Position numbers and translations under genes: made by a program. The notes under the pieces are model-generated. The model saw nothing but the letters and a program-made list of their open reading frames with translations. It was not told where the DNA came from and did not search any database. 64,000 nucleotides of DNA from Primulina eburnea. Its lineage: Eukaryota > Streptophyta > Magnoliopsida > Lamiales > Gesneriaceae. Location of the stretch: the NCBI RefSeq assembly GCF_022965805.1, contig NW_027331436.1, positions 1 through 64,000 on the forward strand, written 5' to 3'. Positions 14,442-25,514 of this stretch are shown here, piece after piece (the first letter of the stretch is position 1; every line of letters starts with the position of its first letter).

Positions 14442-15335
14442 CACTTTATACCTGCAAGAAACAGGTATTCTATAAACAATAAAAATAAAGTTTCCTCACC
14501 ACAAAAATTCTCACTTGTCACTCCATGAAATTCCACTCGCACTCGTCTTTTTCCCTCACCACAAAACCTCCCAATTCACTCCAATGAAAAATCAATCCAC
14601 CTCAAATATTTTCACTCCAAGTGAGGAACTTCTCAAGGGGCTTACGTCCGTGCTTCCACGTATCACAACTTATGATGATCAAATCCCTGTGAAGCCGTGA
14701 AAATTCGACTCATTTAGACTCCACACAAGGTAAGCAAACTTTGAAAACTGACTAGAATGCGGACTCCTATCGGACAGGACAAACTAAACGCTGCAAATAT
14801 ATCGTAAACTCCCAAACCAAAACACCACATTCCCACTTTTTTTTTTTTTTTTCTCTCTTTTTTTTTTTCGTGAGGTGTGAATAGTTACCGTGAACATTAT
14901 TCCGGCGTGAATAGTAATCTGTCTAATGACTCAGTAACTCCGTTAATGCTATTACCCTGTCAGCCTGATGAATTTTCCGTCGATGTGAACAGTACAAAAC
15001 GGCAGTTGACCAGTTACCAGACGTGAAGTTACCGATCGTGAACGTCTTTTGACGAAAACAGTACCGATCGTGAACAGTTACATTCTCCGTCAACAGTTAC
15101 TTCCGGCGATTGAAGAGTAACTTTCGTGAAGTGCAGTGCGGCTATATAGTTTCGACATGAATGACAAACAGTATTTTCCGGCGATCAACAGGTAAATCGC
15201 GATTTTTTTATTTTTTTTTTTTTTCAAAAAATCCGTAGCAAAACCGCTACCCGCAACGGTTATGCAAATCCTTACGAAGATTGAATGGATACTCTTAACT
15301 TGAATCAAAAACCTGGCTCTGAGCTCTGCACCAAA
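14442..15335 (-). other. Leader and damaged primer-binding site of the noisy element
   Basis: This is the counterpart of the sister leader at 27797-28654. Between about 14870 and 15200 it carries corrupted copies of the GAACAGTA/GAATAGTA motif, flanked by T tracts (14838-14869 and 15205-15225). The primer-binding site, GGCTCTGATACCA in the sister, is interrupted by six extra bases here (15315-15333). Confidence 0.7.
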
Positions 15336-16169
15336 TGACGTGCACTTGATACGAATAAAAAAAACAAACCCGATGTACATAACTCGCCACCCTCTATTCA
15401 TTACAGTATAAGACCTGTTGTTTTTCCCGATCTTTGAGACACGTAATTGTGTAATCTTCACTCTTAATCACGCAACACGTTTAGCAAAACAAAGATTAAC
15501 GATAGGAACAATCGGCTTCAGAGGAGACCTCCACAGACACCTGCCCTTGGCCCCCTTGAAGACTCGCATCGACAAAAGCCCACCAAAGCTAAATTTTGAT
15601 AGTTTGATTGATACAACGCAAAGTTATACGACACTTACGCTGCGTTGACGAGAAACTTCTCCCAAGCAAGTTTGTTATAAAAAAAACTCCATCAATACAG
15701 AACAAACAGTTTACATTGTTTTGTGGTATTCTTCTAGCCTTATCTCAGGTACAAAACCCTAAATATACCAAGCATATTCCAATCTATTGCTAAAATAATT
15801 TAACCCACTTAAAAATAAACAGAAACTAAATCTCGCCAACACGTAAAAGACACGGACCCCGTGTTTAGAGGTCCGGAGGGGGTCGTTGTAGCACTGTAAT
15901 TTTCATGTCTCGACACGTGTCGAGGCCACGGGACACCGTTGTACGGTCCGTTCTCGGTCCGTGTGGCTGGGATTTCCTTCTCAAATTTTGGTAATGGACA
16001 CGGACCCCAGTGTACGGGGTCGTGCTTGGGTCGTGCAGCCTCGGGTTCTTCACAATCATGCTTGAATAATGTCCTTCGCTTTCCAACGTCTCCCCATGCA
16101 ATCCACGACGCCTTCTCCCTTGCTTTTATCAATCATTTGAACACCCATGCCCGGGGCCACGTCAATTCA
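15336..16169 (-). repeat. Right (5') LTR of the noisy element
   Basis: It begins with TGACGTG directly after the primer-binding-site region and ends in CA before the TGACA duplication. It matches the LTR at 28655-29461 with many one-base indels and is 834 bp long against 807. Confidence 0.75.
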
Positions 16170-19100
16170 TGACAAGTAGTAGATTACAACAATATTGAGC
16201 AAAGTTTAGCCCATAAAGTAATCCAAAAATAGAATCCCTCCCCTTCTTAGTCCTAGGCAACCCCAAAATAAAGTCCATAGAAATGTCAATCCAAGTTCTT
16301 TTAAGAATAGCACGCAAAAGTGTTCCCAAAGTTCTATTTACAACTTCAGTTTGTCCATCCGTTTGAGGATGACAAGTAGTAGATTACAACAATATGGAGC
16401 AAAGTTTAGCCCATAAAGTAATCCAAAAATAGAATCCCTCCCCTTCTTAGTCCTAGGCAACCCCAAAATAAAGTCCATAGAAATGTCAATCCAAGTTCTT
16501 TTAAGAATAGCACGCAAAAGTGTTCCAAAGTTCTATTTACAACTTCAGTTTGTCCATCCGTTTGAGGATGACAAGTAGTAGATTACAACAATATTGAGCA
16601 AAGTTTAGCCCATAAAGTAATCCAAAAATAGAATCCCTCACCTTCTTAGTCCTAGGCAACCCCAAAATAAAGTCATAGAAATGTCAGTCCAAGTTCTTTT
16701 AAGAATAGCACGCAAAAGTGTTCCCAAAGTTCTATTTACAACTTCAGTTTGTCCATCCGTTTGAGGATGACAAGTAGTAGATTACAACAATATGGAGCAA
16801 AGTTTAGCCCATAAAGTAATCCAAAAATAGAATCCCTCCCCTTCTTAGTCCTAGGCAACCCCAAAATAAAGTCCATAGAAATGTCAATCCAAGTTCTTTT
16901 TAAGAATAGCACGCAAAAGTGTTCCCAAAGTTCTATTTACAACTTCAGTTTGTCCATCCGTTTGAGGATGACAAGTAGTAGATTACAACAATATTGAGCA
17001 AAGTTTAGCCCATAAAGTAATCCAAAAATAGAATCCCTCACCTTCTTAGTCCTAGGCTACCCCAAAATAAAGTCCATAGAAATGTCAATCCAAGGTCTTT
17101 TTAAGAATAGCACGCAAAAGTGTTCCCAAAGTTCTATTTACAACTTCAGTTTGTCCATCCGTTTGAGGATGACAAGTAGTAGATTACAACAATATTGAGC
17201 AAAGTTTAGCCCATAAAGTAATCCAAAATAGAATCCCTCACCTTCTTAGTCCTAGGCAACCCCAAAATAAAGTCAATAGAAATGTCAGTCCAAGTTCTTT
17301 TAAGAATAGCACGCAAAAGTGTTCCCAAAGTTCTATTTACAACTTCAGTTTGTCCATCCGTTTGAGGATGACAAGTAGTAGATTACAACAATATGGAGCA
17401 AAGTTTAGCCCATAAAGTAATCCAAAAATAGAATCCCTCCCCTTCTTAGTCCTAGGCAACCCCAAAATAAAGTCCATAGAAATGTCAATCCAAGTTCTTT
17501 TTAAAAATAGCACGCAAAAGTGTTCTCAAATTCTATTTACAACTTCAGTTTGTCCATCCGTTTGAGGATGACAAGTAGTAGATTACAACAATATTGAGCA
17601 AAGTTTAGCCCATAAAGTAATCCAAAAATAGAATCCCTCCCCTTCTTAGTCCTAGGCAACCCCAAAATAAAGTGCATAGAAATGTCAATCCAAGTTCTTT
17701 TTAAGAATAGCACGCAAAAGTGTTCCCAAAGTTCTATTTACAACTTCAGTTTGTCCATCCGTTTGGGGATGACAAGTAGTAGATTACAACAATATTGAGC
17801 AAAGTTTAGCCCATATAAGTTCTATTGACAACTTCAGTTTGTCCATCCGTTGAGGATGACAAATAGTATTACAACAATATTGAGCAAATTTTAGCCCAAA
17901 AAGTAATCCTAAAATAGAATCCCTCCCCTTCTTAGTCCTAGGCAACCCAAAATAAAGTCCATAGAAATGTCAATCCAAGTTCTTTTTAATAATAGCACGC
18001 AAAAGTGTTCTCAAAGTTCTATTTACAACTTCAGTTTGTCCATTCGTTTGAGGATGACAAGTAGTAGATTACAACAATATTGAGCAAAGTTTAGCCCATA
18101 AAGTAATCCAAAAATAGAATCCCTCCCCTTCTTTGTCCTAGGCAACCCCAAAATAAAGTGCATAGAAATGTCAATCCAAGTTCTTTTAAGAATAGCACGC
18201 AAAAGTGTTCCCAAAGTTCTATTTACAACTTCAGTTTGTCCATCCGTTTGAGGATGACAAGTAGTAGATTACAACTTTATTGTGCAAAGTTTAGCCCATA
18301 AAGTAATCCAAAAATAGAATCCCTCCCCTTCTTAGTCCTAGGCAACCCCAAAATAAAGTCCATAGAAATGTCAATCCAAGTTCTTTTAAGAATAGCACGC
18401 AAAAGTGTTCCCAAAGTTCTATTTACAACTTCAGTTTGTCCATCCGTTTGAGGATGACAAGTAGTAGATTACAACAATATTGAGCAAAGTTTAGCCATAA
18501 AGTAATCCAAAAATAGAATCCCTCCCCTTCTTAGTCCTAGGCTACCCCAAAATAAAGTCCATAGAAATGTCAATCCAAGTTCTTTTTAAGAATAGCACGC
18601 AAAAGTGTTCCCAAAGTTCTATTTACAACTTCAGTTTGTCCATCCGTTTGAGGATGACAAGTAGTAGATTACAACAATATTGAGCAAAGTTTAGCCCATA
18701 AAGTAATCCAAAAATAGAATTCCTCACCTTCTTAGTCCTAGGCAACCCCAAAATAAAGTCAATAGAAATGTCAGTCCAAGTTCTTTTAAGAATAGCACGC
18801 AAAAGTGTTCCCAAAGTTCTATTTACAACTTCAGTTTGTCCATCCGTTTGAGGATGACAAGTAGTAGATTACAACAATATGGAGCAAAGTTTAGCCCATA
18901 AAGTAATCCAAAATAGAATCCCTCCCCTTCTTAGTCCTAGGCAACCCCAAAATAAAGTCCATAGAAATGTCAATCCAAGTTCTTTTAAGAATAGCACGCA
19001 CAAGTGTTCCCAAAGTTCTATTTACAACTTCAGTTTGTCCATCCGTTTGAGGATGACAAGTAGTAGATTACAACAATATTGAGCAAAGTTTAGCTCATAA

Positions 19101-20819
19101 AGTAATCCAAAAATAGAATCCCTCACCTTCTTAGTCCTAGACAACCCCAAAATAAAGTCCATAGAAATGTCAGTCCAAGTTCTTTTAAGAATAGCACGCA
19201 AAAGTGTTCCCAAAGTTCTATTTACAACTTCAGTTTGTCCATCCGTTTGAGGATGACAAGTAGTAGATTACAACAATATGGAGCAAAGTTTAGCCCATAA
19301 AGTAATCCAAAAATAGAATCCCTCCCCTTCTTTGTCCTAGGCAACCCCAAAATATAGTCCATAGAAATGTCAATCCAAGTTCTTTTAAGAATAGCACGCA
19401 CAAGTGTTCCCAAAGTTCTATTTACAACTTCAGTTTGTCCATCCGTTTGGGGATGACAAGTAGTAGATTACAACAATATTGAGCAAAGTTTAGCCCACAA
19501 AATAATCCAAAAATAGAATCCCTCCCCTTCTTTGTCCTAGGCAACCCCAAAATAAAGTCCATAGAAATGTCAATCCAAGTTCTTTTTAAAAATAGCACGC
19601 AAAAGTGTTCTCAAAGTTCTATTTACAACTTCAGTTTGTCCATCCGTTTGAGGATGACAAGTAGTAGATTACAACAATATTGAGCAAATTTAGCCCATAA
19701 AGTAATCCAAAAAAAGAATCCCTCACCTTCTTAGTCCTAGGCAACCCCAAAATAAAGTCCATAGAAATGTCAGTCCAAGTTCTTTTAAGAATAGCACGCA
19801 AAAGTGTTCCCTAAGTTCTATTTACAACTTCAGTTTGTCCATCCGTTTGAGGATGACAAGTAGTAGATTACAACAATATGGAGCAAAGTTTAGCCCATAA
19901 AGTAATCCAAAAATAGAATCCCTCCCCTTCTTAGTCCTAGGCAACCCCAACATAAAGTCCATAGAAATGTCAATCCAAGTTCTTTTTAAGAATAGCACGC
20001 AAAAGTGTTCCCAAAGTTCTATTTACAACTTCAGTTTGTCTATCTGTTTGAGGATGACAAGTAGTAGATTACAACAATATTGAGCAAAGTTTAGCCATAA
20101 AGTAATCCAAAAATAGAATCCCTCCCCTTCTTAGTCCTAGGCTACCCCAAAATAAAGTCCATAGAAATGTCAATCCAAGGTCTTTTTAAGAATAGCACGC
20201 AAAAGTGTTCCCAAAGTTCTATTTACAACTTCAGTTTGTCCATCCGTTTGAGGATGACAAGTAGTAGATTACAACAATATTGAGCAAAGTTTAGCCCATA
20301 AAGTAATCCAAAATAGAGTCCCTCACCTTCTTAGTCCAAGGCAACCCCAAAATAAAGTCAATAGAAATGTCAGTCCAAGTTCTTTTAAGAATAGCACGCA
20401 AAAGTGTTCCCAAAGTTCTATTTACAACTTCAGTTTGTCCATCCGTTTGAGGATGACAAGTAGTAGATTACAACAATATGGAGCAAAGTTTAGCCCATAA
20501 AGTAATCCAAAAATAGAATCCCTCCCCTTCTTAGTCCTAGGCAACCCCAAAATAAAGTCCATAGAAATGTCAATCCAAGTTCTTTTTAAGAATAGCACGC
20601 AAAAGTGTTCTCAAAGTTCTATTTACAACTTCAGTTTGTCCATCCGCTTGAGGATGACAAGTAGTAGATTACAACAATATTGAGCAAAGTTTATCCCATA
20701 AAGTAATCCAAAAATAGAATCCCTCCCCTTCTTAGTCCTAGGCAACCCCAAAATAAAGTGCATAGAAATGTCAATCCAAGTTCTTTTTAAGAATAGCACG
20801 CAAAAGTGTTCCCAAAGTT

Positions 20820-23800
20820 CTATTTACAACTTCAGTTTGTCCATCCGTTTGAGGATGACAAGTAGTAGATTACAACAATATTGAGCAAAGTTTAGCCAAT
20901 ATAAGTTCTATTGACAACTTCAGTTTGTCTATCCGTTTGAGGATGACAAGTAGTAGATGACAACAATATTGAGCAAAGTTTAGCCCATAAAGTAATCCAA
21001 AGATAGAATCCCTCCACTTCTTAGTCCTAGGCAACCCCAAAATAAAGTCCATAGAAATGTCAATCCAAGTTCTTTTTAAGAATAGCACGCAAAAGTGTTC
21101 TCAAAGTTCTATTTACAACTTCAGTTTGTCCATCCGTTTGAGGATGACAAGTAGTAGATTACAACAATATGGAGCAAAGTTTAGCCCATAAAGTAATCCA
21201 AAAATAGAATCCCTCCCCTTCTTAGTCCTAGGCAACCGCAAAATAAAGTACATAGAAATGTCAATCCAAGTTCTTTTTAAGAATAGCACGCAAAAGTGTT
21301 CTCAAAGTTCTATTTACAACTTCAGTTTGTCCATCCGTTTGAGAATGACAAGTAGTAGATTACAACAATATTGAGCAAAGTTTAGCCCATAAAGTAATCC
21401 AAAAATAGAATCCCTCCCCTTCTTAGTCCTAGGCAACCCCAAAATAAAGTCCATAGAAATGTCAATCCAAGTTCTTTTTAAGAATAGCACGCAAATATTG
21501 AGCAAAGATCTATTTTCAACTTCAGTTAGTCCATCCGTTTGAGGATGACAAGTAGTAGATTACAACAATATGGAGCAAAGTTTAGCCCATAAAGTAATCC
21601 AAAAATAGAATCCCTCCCCTTCTTAGTCCTAGGCAACCCCAAAATAAAGTCCATAGAAATGTCACTCCAAGTTCTTTTAAGAATAGCACGCACAAGTGTT
21701 CCCAAAGTTCTATTTACAACTTCAGTTTGTCCATCCGTTTGGGGATGACAAGTAGTAGATTACAACAATATTGAGCAAAGTTTAGCCCATATAAGTTCTA
21801 TTGACAACTTCAGTTTGTCCATCCGTTTGAGGATGACAAATAGTAGATTACAACAATATTGAGCAAAGTTTAGCCCATAAAGTAATCCAAAAATAGAATC
21901 CCTCCCCTTCTTAGTCCTAGGCAACCCCAAAATAAAGTCCATAGAAATGTCAATCCAAGTTCTTTTTAATAATAGCACGCAAAAGTGTTCTCAAAGTTCT
22001 ATTACAACTTCAGTTTGTCCATCCGTTTGAGGATGACAAGTAGTAGATTACAACAATATTGAGCAAAGTTTAGCCCATAAAGTAATCCAAAAATAGAATC
22101 CCTCCCCTTCTTAGTCCTAGGCAACCCCAAAATAAAGTCCATAGAAATATCAATCCAAGTTCTTTTTAAGAATAGCACGCAAAAGTGTTCCCAAAGTTCT
22201 ATTGACAACTTCAGTTTGTCCATCTGTTTCAGGATGACAAGTAGTAGATTACAACAATATTGAGCAAAGTTTAGCCCATAAAGTAATCCAAAAATAGAAT
22301 CCCTCCCCTTCTTAGTCCTAGGCAACCCCAAAATAAAGTCCATAGAAATGTCAGTCCAAGTTCTTTTTAAGAATAGCACGCAAAAGTGTTCCCAAAGTTC
22401 TATTGACAACTTCAGTTTGTCCATCCGTTTGAGGATGACAAGTAGTAGATTACAACAATATTGAGCAAAGTTTAGCCCATAAAGTAATCCAAAATAGAAT
22501 CCCTCCCCTTCTTAGTCCTAGGCAACCCCGTAATAAAGTGCATAGAAATGTTAATCCAAGTTCTTTTAAGAATAGCACGCACAAGTGTTCCCAAAGTTCT
22601 ATTTACAACTTCAGTTTGTCCATCCGTTTGAGGATGACAAGTAGTAGATTACAACAATATTGAGCAAAGTTTAGTCCATAAAGTAATCCAAAAATAGAAT
22701 CCCTCACCTTCTTAGTCCTAGGCAACCCCAAAATAAAGTCCATAGAAATGTCATTCCAAGTTCTTTTAAGAATAGCACGCAAAAGTGTTCCCAAAGTTCT
22801 ATTTACAACTTCAGTTTGTCCATCCGTTTGGGGATTACAAGTAGTAGATTACAACAATATTGAGCAAAGTTTAGCCCATATAAGTTCTATTGACAACTTC
22901 AGTTTGTCCATCCGTTTGAGGATGACAAATAGTAGATTACAACAATATGGAGCAAAGTTTAGCCCATAAAGTAATCCAAAAATAGAATCCCTCCCCTTCT
23001 TAGTCCTAGGCAACCCCAAAATAAAGTCCATAGAAATGTCAATCCAAGTTCTTTTTAAGAATAGCACGCAAAAGTGTTCTCAAAGTTCTATTTACAACTT
23101 CAGTTTGTCCATCCGTTTGAGGATGACAAGTAGTAGATTACAACAATATTGAGCAAAGTTTAGCCCATAAAGTAATCCAAAAATAGAATCCCTCACCTTC
23201 TTAGTCCTAGGCAACCCCAAAATAAAGTAAATAGAAATGTCAGTCCAAATTCTTTTAAGAATAGCACGCAAAAGTGTTCCCAAAGTTCTATTTACAACTT
23301 CAGTTTGTCCATCCGTTTGAGGATGACAAGTAGTAGATTACAACAATATTGAGCAAAGTTTAGCCAATATAAGTTCTATTGACAACTTCAGTTTGTCTAT
23401 CCGTTTGAGGATGACAAGTAGTAGATTACAACAATATTGAGCAAAGTTTAGCCCATAAAGTAATCCAAAGATAGAATCCCTCCACTTCTTAGTCCTAGGC
23501 AACCCCAAAATAAAGTCCATAGAAATGTCAATCCAAGTTCTTTTTAAGAATAGCACGCAAAAGTGTTCCCAAAGTTCTATTTACAACTTCAGTTTGTCCA
23601 TCCGTTTGAGGATGACAAGTAGTAGATTACAACAATATGGAGCAAAGTTTAGCCCATAAAGTAATCCAAAAATAGAATCCCTCCCCTTCTTAGTCCTAGG
23701 CAACCGCAAAATAAAGTGCATAGAAATGTCAATCCAAGTTCTTTTTAAGAATAGCACGCAAAAGTGTTCTCAAAGTTCTATTTACAACTTCAGTTTGTCC

Positions 23801-24608
23801 ATCCGTTTGAGAATGACAAGTAGTAGATTACAACAATATTGAGCAAAGTTTAGCCCATAAAGTAATCCAAAAATAGAATCCCTCCCCTTCTTAGTCCTAG
23901 GCAACCCCAAAATAAAGTCCATAGAAATGTCAATCCAAGTTCTTTTTAAGAATAGCACGCAAATATTGAGCAAAGTTCTATTTTCAACTTCAGTTAGTCC
24001 ATCCGTTTGAGGATGACAAGTAGTAGATTACAACAATATGGAGCAAAGTTTAGCCCATAAAGTAATCCAAAAATAGAATCCCTCCCCTTCTTAGTCCTAG
24101 GCAACCCCAAAATAAAGTCCATAGAAATGTCACTCCAAGTTCTTTTAAGAATAGCACGCACAAGTGTTCCCAAAGTTCTATTTACAACTTCAGTTTGTCC
24201 ATCCGTTTGGGGATGACAAGTAGTAGATTACAACAATATTGAGCAAAGTTTAGCCCATATAAGTTCTATTGACAACTTCAGTTTGTCCATCCGTTTGAGG
24301 ATGACAAATAGTAGATTACAACAATATTGAGCAAAGTTTAGCCCATAAAGTAATCCAAAAATAGAATCCCTCCCCTTCTTAGTCCTAGGCAACCCCAAAA
24401 TAAAGTCCATAGAAATGTCAATCCAAGTTCTTTTTAATAATAGCACGCAAAAGTGTTCTCAAAGTTCTATTACAACTTCAGTTTGTCCATCCGTTTGAGG
24501 ATGACAAGTAGTAGATTACAACAATATTGAGCAAAGTTTAGCCCATAAAGTAATCCAAAAATAGAATCCCTCCCCTTCTTAGTCCTAGGCAACCCCAAAA
24601 TAAAGTGC
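20820..24608. repeat. Higher-order duplication with 2468-bp offset
   Basis: The segment 20820-22140 recurs at 23288-24608 with the same succession of long, recombinant and short monomers. Landmark distances are constant: the short unit at 20895 and 23369, the recombinant unit at 21489 and 23957, and the next short unit at 21789 and 24257 are each about 2468 bp apart. The outer limits were judged by eye from where the variants stop agreeing. Confidence 0.8.
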
Positions 24609-24702
24609 ATAGAAATGTCGATCCAAGTTCTTTTTAAGAATAGCACGCAAAAGTGTTCCCAAAGTTCTATTTACAACTTCAGTTTATCCATCCGTTTGAG
24701 GA

Positions 24703-24707
24703 TGACA
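24703..24707. repeat. Target-site duplication TGACA, left
   Basis: TGACA precedes the LTR and recurs right after the element at 29462-29466. Removing the element restores an intact monomer. Confidence 0.9.
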
Positions 24708-25514
24708 TGACGTGAATCTTGATACGAATAAATAGCAAACACGATTGTAATAAATCGCACCCTCTATTCAATTACAGTATTAAGACTCGTGTTGTTTTCC
24801 CGATCTTTGAGACAAGTAATTGTGTAATATTCACCTCTAAATCACGAACGATTTAGCAACAAATATTAACGATAGGAACAATCGCGCTCAAGAGAACCTC
24901 CAAAGAACCTGCCCTTGGCAACCCTCGTGAAGATCGATCGACAAACGCCACAAAAGATAAATCTTTTGATAAGTTTGATTTGATACAACGCAAATGTTAT
25001 AACGAAACTTAAGCTTGTGTTTGAGAGAACTCTCAAAGAAGTTTTTATAAAACTCAATCAATAATGAACAACAGTTAAATTGTTTGTGGTATTCTAGCCT
25101 ATATATAGGTAACAAAACCCTAAATATAAAAGATATCAAATCTACTTGCTAAAATAATTAAAACACTAAAATAGGAAAATAAATCTCGTCCAAACGTAAA
25201 GGACACGGACCCCGTGTAGAGGTCCGGAAGGGGGTCCGTGTAGGCACTGTAATTTTCATGTCTCGAAAGTAGTAGACACGGACCCCGTGTACAGGTCCGT
25301 GCTCGGGTCCGTGTAGGCTCGGGATTTCTCTTCCTCAAGTGTAATGGACACGGACCCCGTGTACGGGTCCGTGCTTGGGTCCGTGCAGCCTCGGTTCTTC
25401 AAAATAATGCTTGAATAATGTTCCTTCGGCTTTCCAACGTGCTCCCATGCATCACGAGCCCTTCTCCCTTGCTTATCAATCATTTGAACACCATGCCCGG
25501 CCACGTTCACATCA
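24708..25514 (-). repeat. Left (3') LTR, 807 bp
   Basis: Bounded by TGACGTG and TTCACATCA. It differs from the right LTR at three sites I could see: T for C near 24788, T for A near 24994 and C for A near 25284. The element's ORF ends inside this LTR. Confidence 0.92.

Larger units (their letters stand above)
11299..16169 (-). mobile_element. Degraded/noisy copy of the non-autonomous CRM-like LTR element
   Basis: Collinear from end to end with the element at 24708-29461: LTR, Gag/integrase-remnant ORF, leader with GAACAGTA-type repeats, primer-binding-site region, LTR. It ends in CA and is bracketed by TGACA at 11294-11298 and 16170-16174. The first base of the left LTR reads C where the sister has T. 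It is about 117 bp longer than the sister, mostly through single-base insertions scattered over the whole length, which break every reading frame. The left satellite flank keeps variants also seen left of the sister, so the two copies share one insertion event or are one locus assembled twice. Confidence 0.85.
16170..24707. repeat. Integrase-derived satellite array, higher-order block
   Basis: Clean ~200-bp monomers resume abruptly at the end of the noisy element. Variants recur in order: ATATGGAGC against ATATTGAGC, CCTCACC against CCTCCCC, CTAGGCTACC, AAGTCAATAG, ACTTTATTGTGC (18275), 88-bp short units (17814, 20895, 21789, 22880, 23369, 24257) and the recombinant CACGCAAATATTGAGC unit (21489, 23957). 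From about 17040 to 19480 the order matches 30340-32785 at an offset near 13.3 kb. In one run of 201-bp units three monomers stay in one frame (22002-22424, minus); I regard this as chance, not a gene. Confidence 0.95.

Noticed and set aside
15090..15461. 123-residue minus-strand ORF in the noisy element
   Set aside because: It spans leader repeats, the primer-site region and the LTR; the clean sister shows that this is non-coding leader.
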